From: Spirochaetaceae bacterium
GTDB lineage: Bacteria > Spirochaetota > Spirochaetia > Treponematales > Rectinemataceae
Assembly: GCA_025355995.1 (NCBI GenBank)
Contig: JANXYQ010000069.1
Span: forward strand, 48,407 to 112,406
Length of the DNA stretch: 64,000 nucleotides
Direction of reading: 5' to 3'
The notes beneath the pieces were generated by a model, which had not been told where the DNA came from, did no database searches, and saw nothing but the letters and a program-made list of their open reading frames with translations. The position numbers and the translations under genes are program-made. The number at the start of each line of letters is the position of its first letter. Within the stretch, counting starts at the first letter, position 1. Shown one piece after another: positions 23,204 through 30,367 of this stretch.

Positions 23204-24055
23204 TCAGGACTCTCCGACCTTCACATACACATAGTCGACTATCTCGAGCTTGCAGCCCGCATCCTTGGCGACCGCGGCCATCGCCTGCGCCACGGGCGTC
23301 TTCTCTTCCTTGACGAAGCCCTGGTCGAGGAGGGAAATCTCCGACATGAGCTTCTTGAGCTTGCCTGTAAGCACGCCCTGGATGACCTTTTCCGGCTTGC
23401 CCTTCATTTTCTCGTCGAGCTCGACCTGCTTCGCAAAAATGTCCTTCTGCTCCTGGATCCAAGCCGGAGAGGGCTTGGTCTGATCGAGGAACATCGGGTT
23501 GAAGGCCGCGATGTGCAGGGCGATGTCGTGGGCGAAGGCCTTGACCGCGTCGTTCGCGAAGGCTTCGGCCTTATCGGACCTCAGCTTGACGACGACGGCG
23601 AGCGAGCCCTCGCCATGCACGTATGAATGGATGTATTCGCCGGGTCCCACGGTCACGAGGAGAACGCGCTTGAGAGCCATGTTCTCCTTGATCTTCGCCG
23701 CTATGTCCTTGACCATCGACTCCAGCTCCTCGGCCGGCTTGTCGTAGCCCTTGGCGAAGGCGGTCGAGACCGCCTTCGTTCCCGCATCGATAAAATCCTT
23801 GTTCCGGCAGACGAAGTCGGTCTCGCATACGATCTCGACCAGGGAGATCTTGCCCGGGCCTTCCTTGACGAAAACCTTGCCTTCGTTAGTGGCGCGGCCA
23901 GCCCGCTTCTCGACGCCCGCCATGCCCCACTCGCGCAGTATCTTCTCGGCTCCGGCTGCGTCGCCATTGGCCTCGACCAGGGCCTTCTTGCAATCCATCA
24001 TGCCCGCGCCTGTCTTCTCGCGCAGGTCCTTTATATCGCTAGCCTTGATATCCAC
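23204..24055 (-). CDS. tsf: Translation elongation factor Ts
   Basis: 283 residues. The guanine nucleotide exchange factor for EF-Tu. It has the N-terminal LREKTGAGMMDCKKALVEAN, the TDFVCRN motif in its usual EF-Ts context (IVCETDFVCRNKDF), and HIAAFNPMFLD. The start is GTG at 24055, preceded by AGGAGA. It follows rpsB after a 113-nt spacer that carries a tandem repeat. Confidence 0.96.
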   Translation of the reverse strand: MDIKASDIKDLREKTGAGMMDCKKALVEANGDAAGAEKILREWGMAGVEKRAGRATNEGKVFVKEGPGKISLVEIVCETDFVCRNKDFIDAGTKAVSTAFAKGYDKPAEELESMVKDIAAKIKENMALKRVLLVTVGPGEYIHSYVHGEGSLAVVVKLRSDKAEAFANDAVKAFAHDIALHIAAFNPMFLDQTKPSPAWIQEQKDIFAKQVELDEKMKGKPEKVIQGVLTGKLKKLMSEISLLDQGFVKEEKTPVAQAMAAVAKDAGCKLEIVDYVYVKVGES

Positions 24056-24082
24056 TTGTCTCTCCTGAAATTCCGGGATGAT

Positions 24083-24178
24083 ACTTCGCCGAACGCTTCG
24101 CCAGGGCTTCGTAGGCCTGTCGGCCTACTTCGCCGAACGCTTCGCTAGGGCTTCGTAGGCCTGTCGGCCTACTTCGCC
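24083..24178. repeat. Tandem 44-bp repeat with hairpins between rpsB and tsf
   Basis: Two 44-bp units (24083-24126 and 24127-24170) differ by one base, and an 8-bp partial third unit follows. Each unit contains the inverted repeat GTAGGCC-TGTC-GGCCTAC and the core AACGCTTCGC(C/T)AGGG, which also occurs at the hrpA/trmB junction. The rpsB stop codon lies at the edge of the array. Confidence 0.85.
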
Positions 24179-25050
24179 TCGTAGAGCCTGTCGTCGTCAC
24201 CGATGGGCGCGGCTTCCTCCACCACGGGTTCCTCGACCTTGGGCTTGTCGGCAGGGCTGTAGGTGGCCGGATCGATCTCGACCTCGTCGTCCTCGGCGGA
24301 GGGCGCCGCGTCGGTCTTCACTTCCTCGGTCTCGTCTCCCGCCAGGTTCTCGATTATCTTCAGGCCCTCTGCGGCTCCCGCCTCGACCACCGCGTTGGCG
24401 ATAATCTGGGTGAAGAGGCTGATCGAGCGGATCGCATCGTCGTTTCCAGGTATCGGGTAAGTGATGCCTTCCGGGTTGCAGTTGGTGTCGACGACGGCGA
24501 CGATCGGGATGCCCAGCTTTTGCGCCTCGGCTACCGCGATCGCCTCTTTCCTGGTATCGATTACGAAGATCGCGCCCGGAAGCTCCTTCATCTCCTTGAT
24601 GCCGCCCATGTTCTTCTCGAGCTTGGCCTTTTCCTTCTGGAGACCGGCGATCTCCTTCTTGGTGAGGCTCTCGAAAGTGCCGTCTACTTCCATCTTCTCT
24701 ATCTTCTTGAGGCGCTGTATCGATTTCTTTATCGTGGAGAAGTTGGTGAGCATACCGCCGAGCCAGCGGTTGTTGACGTAGAACTGCTCGCAGCGCTCCG
24801 CCTCTTTCTGGATGGCGGTCTGTGCCTGCTTCTTGGTTCCGACGAACAGCACGCTCTTTCCCGTACCGACCGTCTTCTGGATGGCGTCGTAGGCCTCTTT
24901 GATGGCCTGGATCGTTTTCTGGAGATCGATGATGTGGATGCCGTTCCGCTCGGCGAAGATGTATTTCTTCATCCGAGGGTCCCAGCGCTTGACCTGGTGG
25001 CCGAAGTGCACGCCCGACTCAAGCAAATTCTTCATCGTAACTACTGCCAA
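24169..25050 (-). CDS. rpsB: 30S ribosomal protein S2 with an acidic C-terminal extension
   Basis: 293 residues; typical S2 is about 230-260. The conserved core begins [16 protein letters not shown] and includes [48 protein letters not shown] and GNDDAIRSI. About 55 acidic residues rich in Glu, Asp and Pro follow. The best start is TTG at 25050, which sits 5 nt after GGGAGG; the next ATG (25035) would waste that site. An upstream ATG-bearing frame runs into structured leader sequence. Confidence 0.95.
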   Translation of the reverse strand: MAVVTMKNLLESGVHFGHQVKRWDPRMKKYIFAERNGIHIIDLQKTIQAIKEAYDAIQKTVGTGKSVLFVGTKKQAQTAIQKEAERCEQFYVNNRWLGGMLTNFSTIKKSIQRLKKIEKMEVDGTFESLTKKEIAGLQKEKAKLEKNMGGIKEMKELPGAIFVIDTRKEAIAVAEAQKLGIPIVAVVDTNCNPEGITYPIPGNDDAIRSISLFTQIIANAVVEAGAAEGLKIIENLAGDETEEVKTDAAPSAEDDEVEIDPATYSPADKPKVEEPVVEEAAPIGDDDRLYEAK

Positions 25051-25105
25051 GAGTTCCTCCCGTAGCCGGACTCTGCGCCCGGCCTCCGTCTCTGTATCTC
25101 GTCTA

Positions 25106-25132
25106 GCGACAGGCGCCGTGGGCGGCTGTCGC
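25106..25132 (-). promoter_or_regulatory. Hairpin in the rpsB leader
   Basis: GCGACAG / CTGTCGC, a 7-bp stem with an internal CCG...CGG pair, lies 56 nt upstream of the rpsB start. Ribosomal-protein leaders often hold such binding sites; a role in S2 autoregulation is only a guess. No convincing -35/-10 pair is visible in the 25051-25189 gap; a GACGGCC/GGCCGTC stem follows the maf stop. Confidence 0.35.
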
Positions 25133-25189
25133 CAGGCGGAAGGTGCCGACGCTCTCGCGCCGGTCGGAGCGCCGACGGCCGCGAGGCCG

Positions 25190-25837
25190 TCAATTCTCCT
25201 TGCTCCTGCCATCGCGATCCTGGATCGCCATGGACGGAACGCGGTAACCCGCGTCTAGCAAGATGACATAAAGCTCCCTCATTGGCAAGCCCACGACCCC
25301 CGTCCATGAGCCCTCCAGCCTGTCGATGAAGAAGGAGGCAAGCCCTTGGATGCGATAGGCTCCTGCGACCCCGTCCCATTCCCGTGAGCTCAGGTAAGCT
25401 TCGATATCGCCATCGCTCATCGGAGCGAACACGACGACCGAGTCGGACCTCGAACCGCGAAGCTCCCCCGTAATCCGGTCCAAGAGGGCAATGCCCGTAC
25501 GGACGACGTGAGAGCGGCCCGATAGCAGGAGCATCATCCTTCGGGCGTCGGCGAGATCCGCAGGCTTGCCTAGGGCGAGCTCGCCGCCGTCCGCTCCGGC
25601 GCCCGGAACGCATACGAGGGTATCTGCGCCGAGCACGAGCCTAGGCGCGGAGGGCGAGGCTTTCGAGGCTGCCGCCCTCGCCTTGTCCTCGGCCAGGGCC
25701 TGGACCCTCTCCGCGGGGACCAGATCGTCCCGGGCGGCCTCGTCGATTTCGGGGGAGGCGGGGTTGAACTCGATGCCGGCCGCCGCTAAGAGCTCCCGAC
25801 GGCGCGGTGAATTCGAGGCAAGGAGTATGCGTTCCAT
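25190..25837 (-). CDS. maf: Maf-family nucleoside triphosphate pyrophosphatase
   Basis: 215 residues. House-cleaning enzyme that hydrolyses dTTP/UTP or modified nucleotides. The family signature [11 protein letters not shown] is present, along with LGADTLV and [12 protein letters not shown]. It is the first gene of the minus-strand series. The start at 25837 is preceded by a promoter with leaderless spacing and no Shine-Dalgarno sequence. Confidence 0.93.
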   Translation of the reverse strand: MERILLASNSPRRRELLAAAGIEFNPASPEIDEAARDDLVPAERVQALAEDKARAAASKASPSAPRLVLGADTLVCVPGAGADGGELALGKPADLADARRMMLLLSGRSHVVRTGIALLDRITGELRGSRSDSVVVFAPMSDGDIEAYLSSREWDGVAGAYRIQGLASFFIDRLEGSWTGVVGLPMRELYVILLDAGYRVPSMAIQDRDGRSKEN

Positions 25838-25844
25838 CAGTGGG

Positions 25845-25874
25845 ATGATCGCCTGCGGCGCACCGGGCGGTCAA
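25845..25874 (-). promoter_or_regulatory. Predicted maf promoter, leaderless geometry
   Basis: Minus strand: TTGACC at 25874-25869, an 18-nt spacer, GATCAT at 25850-25845, then 7 nt to the ATG at 25837. Confidence 0.45.
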
Positions 25875-25893
25875 GGTCGAAGGGCATTCCAGC

Positions 25894-25923
25894 TTGACAT
25901 CGCCGTTGCACGCATACTAGTGT
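25894..25923 (+). promoter_or_regulatory. Possible tRNA-Arg promoter
   Basis: A perfect TTGACA at 25894-25899. The -10 is ambiguous: TACTAG at 25915-25920 (15-nt spacer) or TAGTGT at 25918-25923 (18-nt spacer). Confidence 0.4.
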
Positions 25924-25934
25924 CTATCACGACC

Positions 25935-26008
25935 GAGCGATTAGCTCAGATGGATAGAGCGTTGGCCTCCGAAGCCAAAGGTCGCGCGTTCGAATCGCGC
26001 ATCGCTCA
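25935..26008 (+). tRNA. tRNA-Arg (anticodon CCG)
   Basis: 74 nt with all four arms: acceptor GAGCGAT/ATCGCTC, D arm GCTC/GAGC, anticodon stem TTGGC/GCCAA with loop CTCCGAA, and T stem GCGCG/CGCGC with loop TTCGAAT. Discriminator A; CCA is not encoded. Reads CGG. Confidence 0.97.
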
Positions 26009-26013
26009 ATATT

Positions 26014-26163
26014 TTATGCGTACAAGTCGAGTCGCTTTTCCGTATCCACGGGCGGCTCGGGCGCTGCCGCCTCGCTCTCAGGTTCCTCTTCCCTCGGTCG
26101 GGGAGGAGGGGGAGCCGCGGGGACGATGACCTCGTCCACTATTCCTAAGCTGCTGCTTTCCAT
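26014..26163 (-). CDS. Small proline- and glutamate-rich protein, unknown function
   Basis: 49 codons. The protein begins MESSSLGIVDEVIVP, has a run of prolines and acidic residues in the middle and ends in EKRLDLYA. The ATG at 26163 is preceded by TAGGAGG at good spacing, and the frame closes 5 nt from the tRNA-Arg. There is no signal peptide or membrane segment and it is probably mostly disordered. The strong ribosome-binding site and spirochaete-like GC codon use make a real gene likely. A possible promoter is TTGTAT...TATCTT just upstream. Confidence 0.65.
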   Translation of the reverse strand: MESSSLGIVDEVIVPAAPPPPRPREEEPESEAAAPEPPVDTEKRLDLYA

Positions 26164-26220
26164 ATCTACCTCCTACGACAAAGATACTGCCGTTAAGTTC
26201 TCTATACAATGCCACGGGCG

Positions 26221-26248
26221 AAAAAAGACCGGACCCCTAGGCCCGGCC
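26221..26248 (-). terminator. Intrinsic terminator of the HEAT-protein operon
   Basis: Minus strand: 9-bp stem GGCCGGGCC / GGTCCGGTC (two G-T pairs), loop of 4, then six T. It lies 20 nt after the stop at 26269. Confidence 0.8.
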
Positions 26249-26268
26249 TCCTCGTCGGCGTCGCGCGG

Positions 26269-27024
26269 CTATTTCTTGCTCGCCGCGCCCTTCGCCTGAT
26301 ACTGCGCGAGCTTCTCGAGGGTTTGCATCGCCAGCTTTTTCACCGTGCCGACGTAGCTGCCCTTGGTGAACTTCATGATCGTGTTCGTCGCCGAGGCCAT
26401 ATCCATGCTGCCGTTGTTTTTATCGGCCAGGTCGAGGAAGGCAAACATCGTATATACAGCCAGCCTATCCTCGGACATGCCTACATTGGCGAAATGATTC
26501 ACGGAGTCGGAGATCGCATGGACGACCTCGTCTTTGTCGTTCATGCCGATCTTGCCGAGCGACCTGACCGCCTCTGCCAGGACCATGGGATCCTCGATCT
26601 TGGAATTGAGGATGACCTTGACGAGGGTATCCTTGCTCTCGACGGAGGGGAATTCGCCGAGATACTCGCAGGCCTTGGCTCGGATATCCGGGAAATTATT
26701 GGTCACGACGCCCAGCCCGCCGCTCCTGACCACCACGAGGTTATTCTCCAGGGCGAGGTATTGGAGCGCCCCGCGGACCTCGTCGTTCTTGCGGCCGGCG
26801 TCCAAGGCCCTCTTCGCGTATAGCAGGGCGACGAGCTTGCCGTCCTTATCGTCCGACCGCGAAAGTTCCTTCACCATCATCGTCTCGGCGGACTCCTGGA
26901 GGTAAGCCTCCTCCACCGTCTTCTCGCTGCTCTTCGGCTGGGCCGCGGCGGATTGAGCCGCCGCGCTGAACGCGAGCGCGAGCGAGATCGTCGCGGTCAG
27001 GGCCGCGCGGATTACATGTTTCAT
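26269..27024 (-). CDS. Exported HEAT-repeat-like protein
   Basis: 251 residues. A clear signal peptide (MKHVIRAALTATISLALAF, cleavage near AAA-QS) precedes an all-helical domain with repeated motifs such as IRAKACEYLGEF and MVLAEAVRSLGKIG, typical of HEAT repeats. Probably periplasmic; partner unknown. Two overlapping starts exist: ATG 27027 (overlapping the upstream stop) and ATG 27024. I prefer 27024 because GGGAGG is then correctly spaced. Second gene of a two-gene operon with the lipoprotein. Confidence 0.78.
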   Translation of the reverse strand: MKHVIRAALTATISLALAFSAAAQSAAAQPKSSEKTVEEAYLQESAETMMVKELSRSDDKDGKLVALLYAKRALDAGRKNDEVRGALQYLALENNLVVVRSGGLGVVTNNFPDIRAKACEYLGEFPSVESKDTLVKVILNSKIEDPMVLAEAVRSLGKIGMNDKDEVVHAISDSVNHFANVGMSEDRLAVYTMFAFLDLADKNNGSMDMASATNTIMKFTKGSYVGTVKKLAMQTLEKLAQYQAKGAASKK

Positions 27025-27596
27025 CATTGCCTCCCGATTCCAATCTTCCAAGCATCGCCATGCTTTTCGAGCATGTAGAGGATATTCCGGTCGCCCTTGG
27101 GGCTGACAGTAATAGCCTTGACGAGGTTCTCCCCGACGAATTCGATGTCGTCGACCTTGTCGTTCTGCCGCGAAGGGTACACTACATTGATAAAATAGTC
27201 TTTAAGGGTCTGAAGCTTGATGCCTTTCCGCTTGATTATCGGGTACTCGGAATATTTGGCGAGGATCAACGGGTCGGAGTAGTAGCGTATATAGTCATCC
27301 GTGAGGTTCGCACGCCAAGCCTCGTAATCCTGCCGCCGGATAATCATGTTCAGGGATTCGATGAGGGTCCGGACGTCGACGAAAGTCGCGCTCTTGACCT
27401 CCTCGGGCACGGCCGAGGGATCGAAGACGGCCGGTTCGGGACCTTTGTCGGGCTTGATCGGCGGGGTAACCTCCAGGGTCTCGACGGGAGGCTGCGGCTC
27501 GACGACGGGCTTAGGGGCGGTCGTGCAGGATAGGGCGATGACTACCATGGAGCAGGCGACAATAAGGGTAGAGAGCCGTTTACCGGTCAAAGCCAT
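27024..27596 (-). CDS. Putative lipoprotein
   Basis: 190 residues from the ATG at 27596. A basic N-terminus and hydrophobic segment lead to the lipobox-like VIALSC; a Pro/Val/Glu-rich linker follows, then a globular domain (VRTLIESLNMIIRRQDYEAW ... KHGDAWKIGIGRQ) that resembles an NTF2-like/SnoaL-type fold, a weak impression. A GTG at 27602 is in frame but directly abuts the -10 hexamer, so it cannot be the start. It probably works with the exported HEAT protein downstream. Confidence 0.72.
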   Translation of the reverse strand: MALTGKRLSTLIVACSMVVIALSCTTAPKPVVEPQPPVETLEVTPPIKPDKGPEPAVFDPSAVPEEVKSATFVDVRTLIESLNMIIRRQDYEAWRANLTDDYIRYYSDPLILAKYSEYPIIKRKGIKLQTLKDYFINVVYPSRQNDKVDDIEFVGENLVKAITVSPKGDRNILYMLEKHGDAWKIGIGRQ

Positions 27597-27602
27597 TAGC
27601 AC

Positions 27603-27631
27603 ATTCTACAGCGTATATGGGCAAATGTCAA
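27603..27631 (-). promoter_or_regulatory. Predicted lipoprotein promoter, best example of leaderless geometry
   Basis: Minus strand: perfect TTGACA at 27631-27626, a 17-nt spacer, TAGAAT (5 of 6) at 27608-27603, then exactly 6 nt to the ATG at 27596. No Shine-Dalgarno sequence fits. Confidence 0.65.
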
Positions 27632-27660
27632 AAGCGGCTAAGCCGGGTAACTGATTTTTA

Positions 27661-27689
27661 TTGAATGACATTCCGTTTCGTTGTATTAT
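27661..27689 (+). promoter_or_regulatory. Predicted promoter of the GHMP kinase-surE-TPR operon
   Basis: TTGAAT at 27661-27666, a 17-nt spacer and TATTAT (5 of 6) at 27684-27689. The leader would be about 67 nt and contains GGGAGCTCCC and a GGGG near the start codon. Confidence 0.5.
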
Positions 27690-27762
27690 ACCGCCAATAA
27701 ATCGGAAAGCGCGGGGGTTTCTGCGAGCCGAGGGAGCTCCCGCCTCCTCTTATGGGGTATTA

Positions 27763-28905
27763 ATGAAGGACATCGCAGCGCTTCACCGGGCTGAGTACGA
27801 CGTTGCGCCGGATATAATCGCGGCTGCGCCCGGTGTTGTAAAGTTCCTCGGGGAGCACACCGAGGCCTCGGACGGGCTTGTCCTCGCGGCGGCTCTCTCC
27901 TTCGAGATACAGGTGGCGATATCCCTTCGCCGCGATTCTTCGCTGCGATTCTACGCGGCCGACCTCGGCGAGCGAAAGAGGACGAGCGTAGGCAACCTTA
28001 AATTCAAGCGAGAGGACAGGTGGGCGAACTACCCCAAGGGCGTCCTCGACCTTTTCGTCAAGGAAGGCTTGCCGGCTAAGGGCCTCAATTTCACCATAAC
28101 CGGTGATATTCCCGTAGGACTCGGGCTAGCCTCCTCCGCGGCCCTCGGCCTGGCCTCGGCTCTAGCCTTCAAGGAGCTATTCGGCCTGAACAAGCGAGGA
28201 GAAGAGCTCGCGGAGCTCGCCCGTAGGGCCGAGGCGGACTTCCTAGGCCATCCCGTTCCGTCCTATGACCACTTGGCCGGCGCTGCCCCCGCGGGCGGTA
28301 CGGTCTCCATCGTCGACCTTCGCACGGATCGCCGCAGGGCGGTGCCCTTCCTGGACGGGGATAACGTGGTAGTGCTCACCGATTCCAAGGTGCCGCGCCT
28401 GAACGTGGACGCCGAGCTGAAGCAGCGCGCCGAGGATTGCATGAAGTGCCTCGCGGTCCTCGCCCGTGGATCGCAGAGGACGCTCCGCGATTTCGGTCCC
28501 GAGGAAGTCGACGAGCTCATGGGAAGCCTCCCCGAGAGCGTCAGGAGGCGCTGCCTCCACGTCGTCGAGGAAATAGCTCGAGTGGGAGAAGCCGAGGAAG
28601 CCCTCATCAAGGGCGACGCGGCCGCCTTCGGCCGAGCTGTCAACAAGTCCCATACCTCGCTGCGGAATCTCTACGAGGTTTCCTGCCCGGAGATAGACTG
28701 GCTGGCCAAGAGGGCCGTCGAGATCGACGGCGTGCTCTGCTCGAGGCTCACCGGCAAGGGATTCGGGGGCTGCACGGTATCGGTGATGGCCGAATCCTCG
28801 CTGCCTGAATACAAGAAGCGGCTCGAGGACTACGAGCGGATTTTCGGCTTCAGGCCCACCATTCACGAGACTCGGCTAGCCGGCGGGCTGCGCGTCGTCG
28901 GCTAG
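27763..28905 (+). CDS. GHMP-family sugar kinase, galactokinase-like
   Basis: 380 residues in the GHMP kinase fold. The ATP loop PVGLGLASSAALGLASA and the C-terminal GKGFGGCTVSV are intact, and an Asp in PSYDHLAG aligns with the galactokinase catalytic base. The N-terminal signature, however, reads APGVVKFLGEHTEASDG where galactokinases have APGRVNLIGEHTDYNDG, so an Arg and an Asp near the sugar are changed. It is probably a sugar kinase but galactose may not be its substrate. The start at 27763 is preceded by GGGG; an upstream in-frame start overlaps the promoter. Confidence 0.85.
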   Translation: MKDIAALHRAEYDVAPDIIAAAPGVVKFLGEHTEASDGLVLAAALSFEIQVAISLRRDSSLRFYAADLGERKRTSVGNLKFKREDRWANYPKGVLDLFVKEGLPAKGLNFTITGDIPVGLGLASSAALGLASALAFKELFGLNKRGEELAELARRAEADFLGHPVPSYDHLAGAAPAGGTVSIVDLRTDRRRAVPFLDGDNVVVLTDSKVPRLNVDAELKQRAEDCMKCLAVLARGSQRTLRDFGPEEVDELMGSLPESVRRRCLHVVEEIARVGEAEEALIKGDAAAFGRAVNKSHTSLRNLYEVSCPEIDWLAKRAVEIDGVLCSRLTGKGFGGCTVSVMAESSLPEYKKRLEDYERIFGFRPTIHETRLAGGLRVVG

Positions 28906-28909
28906 AGCG

Positions 28910-29644
28910 ATGCGGATACTCCTTACGAACGACGACGGGTTCTGCGCGGAAGGGCTCACTGTCCTCGCACGAACCCTCGGACGCGAGCACGAAGTCTGGA
29001 TATTCGCCCCCGACAAGGAGCGCTCCGGCGTTTCGCACGCGCTGACGCTGGGCGCCGCGGGTAAGGTCAAAAAGGTCGGTGAACGGCAATATACCTGCTC
29101 GGGAACGCCCGCGGACTGCGTCATCCTTGCCCTCCTGGGGGCTATCGGCTTCGCGCCGGAGATAGTCGTCTCCGGCATCAACCGCGGCCCCAACCTAGGC
29201 ACCGACGTCGTCTACTCCGGGACCTGCGCTGCAGCGAGGGAAGCCGTCTTGAGCGGCATCCCGGGCATCGCCGTATCCTGCGCCTCGCGCGCTGAGGTCA
29301 TGCGCTACGGAGCGGCGGCGGCCTTCACCCTTGCCAACCTGGAAACCCTGGCCTCCTCCTGCTCGGGCGACGCCTTCATGAACGTGAACGCCCCGAGCGC
29401 CGACGACTGTCCCGCGGGCGCCGAATGGAGCGAGCCGTGCAAGCGCGTGTACGGGAACGAGCTCAAGTCCTTCGAAGGGCCCGACGGCTTTAGCTACTGC
29501 TTCCTTACCGGGGGCTACCCGGACCTCCGCCACGACGCGGCCAGCGACTATGGCGTGGTAAGCGCCGGCAAGGTATCCGTCAGCCCCATTCTCGTCCATC
29601 CTCAGGTGCCCGCGGGCTTCCTCTCGGGCAGGGACTTCCGTTAG
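28910..29644 (+). CDS. surE: 5'/3'-nucleotidase SurE
   Basis: 244 residues. Metal-dependent nucleotidase acting on nucleoside monophosphates. The family motifs LLTNDDGFCAEGL, FAPDKERSGVSHALTL, CSGTPADCV and VVSGINRGPNLGTDVVYSGT are all present, including the Asp-Asp and Asn metal ligands. Lies 4 nt after the GHMP kinase and probably shares its transcript. Confidence 0.95.
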   Translation: MRILLTNDDGFCAEGLTVLARTLGREHEVWIFAPDKERSGVSHALTLGAAGKVKKVGERQYTCSGTPADCVILALLGAIGFAPEIVVSGINRGPNLGTDVVYSGTCAAAREAVLSGIPGIAVSCASRAEVMRYGAAAAFTLANLETLASSCSGDAFMNVNAPSADDCPAGAEWSEPCKRVYGNELKSFEGPDGFSYCFLTGGYPDLRHDAASDYGVVSAGKVSVSPILVHPQVPAGFLSGRDFR

Positions 29645-29647
29645 GAT

Positions 29648-30367
29648 ATGGCCATGGACGAAGCCCTAGCCGAGGCTTCCCGCCTTGTCGCCTCCCGCGA
29701 TTGGCGGAGCGCCCTCTCCGTCCTTCGCAGCGTAGAGAGCGAGGACGGCAACGAGTTCGAGATCGCCTATCTTTTCGGGATCTGCCACGCCCGTCTGGGC
29801 GATTGGGACAACGCGTTGCTCTACCTCGAGCAGGTCGTGACCGGCGGGCTCGACCCGGCGCGCGACGGGCAGTGCCGGATGGCCCTCGCTTACGTCTATA
29901 CGGCCACCGGCAGGCACAAGCTCGCCGAATACGAGCTGAGGCGGCTCCGCGAATCCGGCTTCGAATCCGTCCAGGTCTATGCCTTCCTTGGCTACACCGC
30001 CTGGGCGCAGGGAAGGCCGGAGGAAGCTATCCGACAGTACGCCAAGGCCCTCGAGCTGGACCCCGAGAACGCTAACGCCCTCAACGGCATGGGTTACCTG
30101 CTGGCCTGCGAGGGCAAGGACGGAGCCAGGGCCCTGACCTATTGCCGGAAGGCCGTGGATAAGGTTCCCGACAATCCCGCCTACCGCGATTCCCTGGCGT
30201 GGGCCTACTTCAGGCTAGGCTTCCTCGACGAGGCCAAGGACAACATCGGCCGGGCCCTCTCCCTCTCCCCGGGCGCGCCCGAGATCCGCGAGCACGCCCG
30301 TTCGATCGATCAAGGGGGGAGCGCTCATCCCCAGGCGGCCAGGGCCGCGAGAGGCAGGGTAGGATGA
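29648..30367 (+). CDS. Tetratricopeptide repeat protein
   Basis: 239 residues with four or five TPR units (for example VYAFLGYTAWAQGRPEEAIR and ALNGMGYLLACEGKDG). No signal peptide, so probably cytoplasmic. It likely serves as a protein-binding scaffold. ATG at 29648 or 29654; the stop overlaps the next start as ATGA, tying it to the large NHL protein downstream. Confidence 0.82.
   Translation: MAMDEALAEASRLVASRDWRSALSVLRSVESEDGNEFEIAYLFGICHARLGDWDNALLYLEQVVTGGLDPARDGQCRMALAYVYTATGRHKLAEYELRRLRESGFESVQVYAFLGYTAWAQGRPEEAIRQYAKALELDPENANALNGMGYLLACEGKDGARALTYCRKAVDKVPDNPAYRDSLAWAYFRLGFLDEAKDNIGRALSLSPGAPEIREHARSIDQGGSAHPQAARAARGRVG

Noticed and set aside
24083..24178. Tandem repeats as a CRISPR array or IS end
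   Set aside because: No unique spacers, no transposase and no target-site duplication; better read as an intergenic hairpin repeat.
27661..27762. Longer GHMP kinase N-terminus starting at 27661
   Set aside because: The extra codons overlap a good -35/-10 pair, and the GHMP fold begins after the ATG at 27763.
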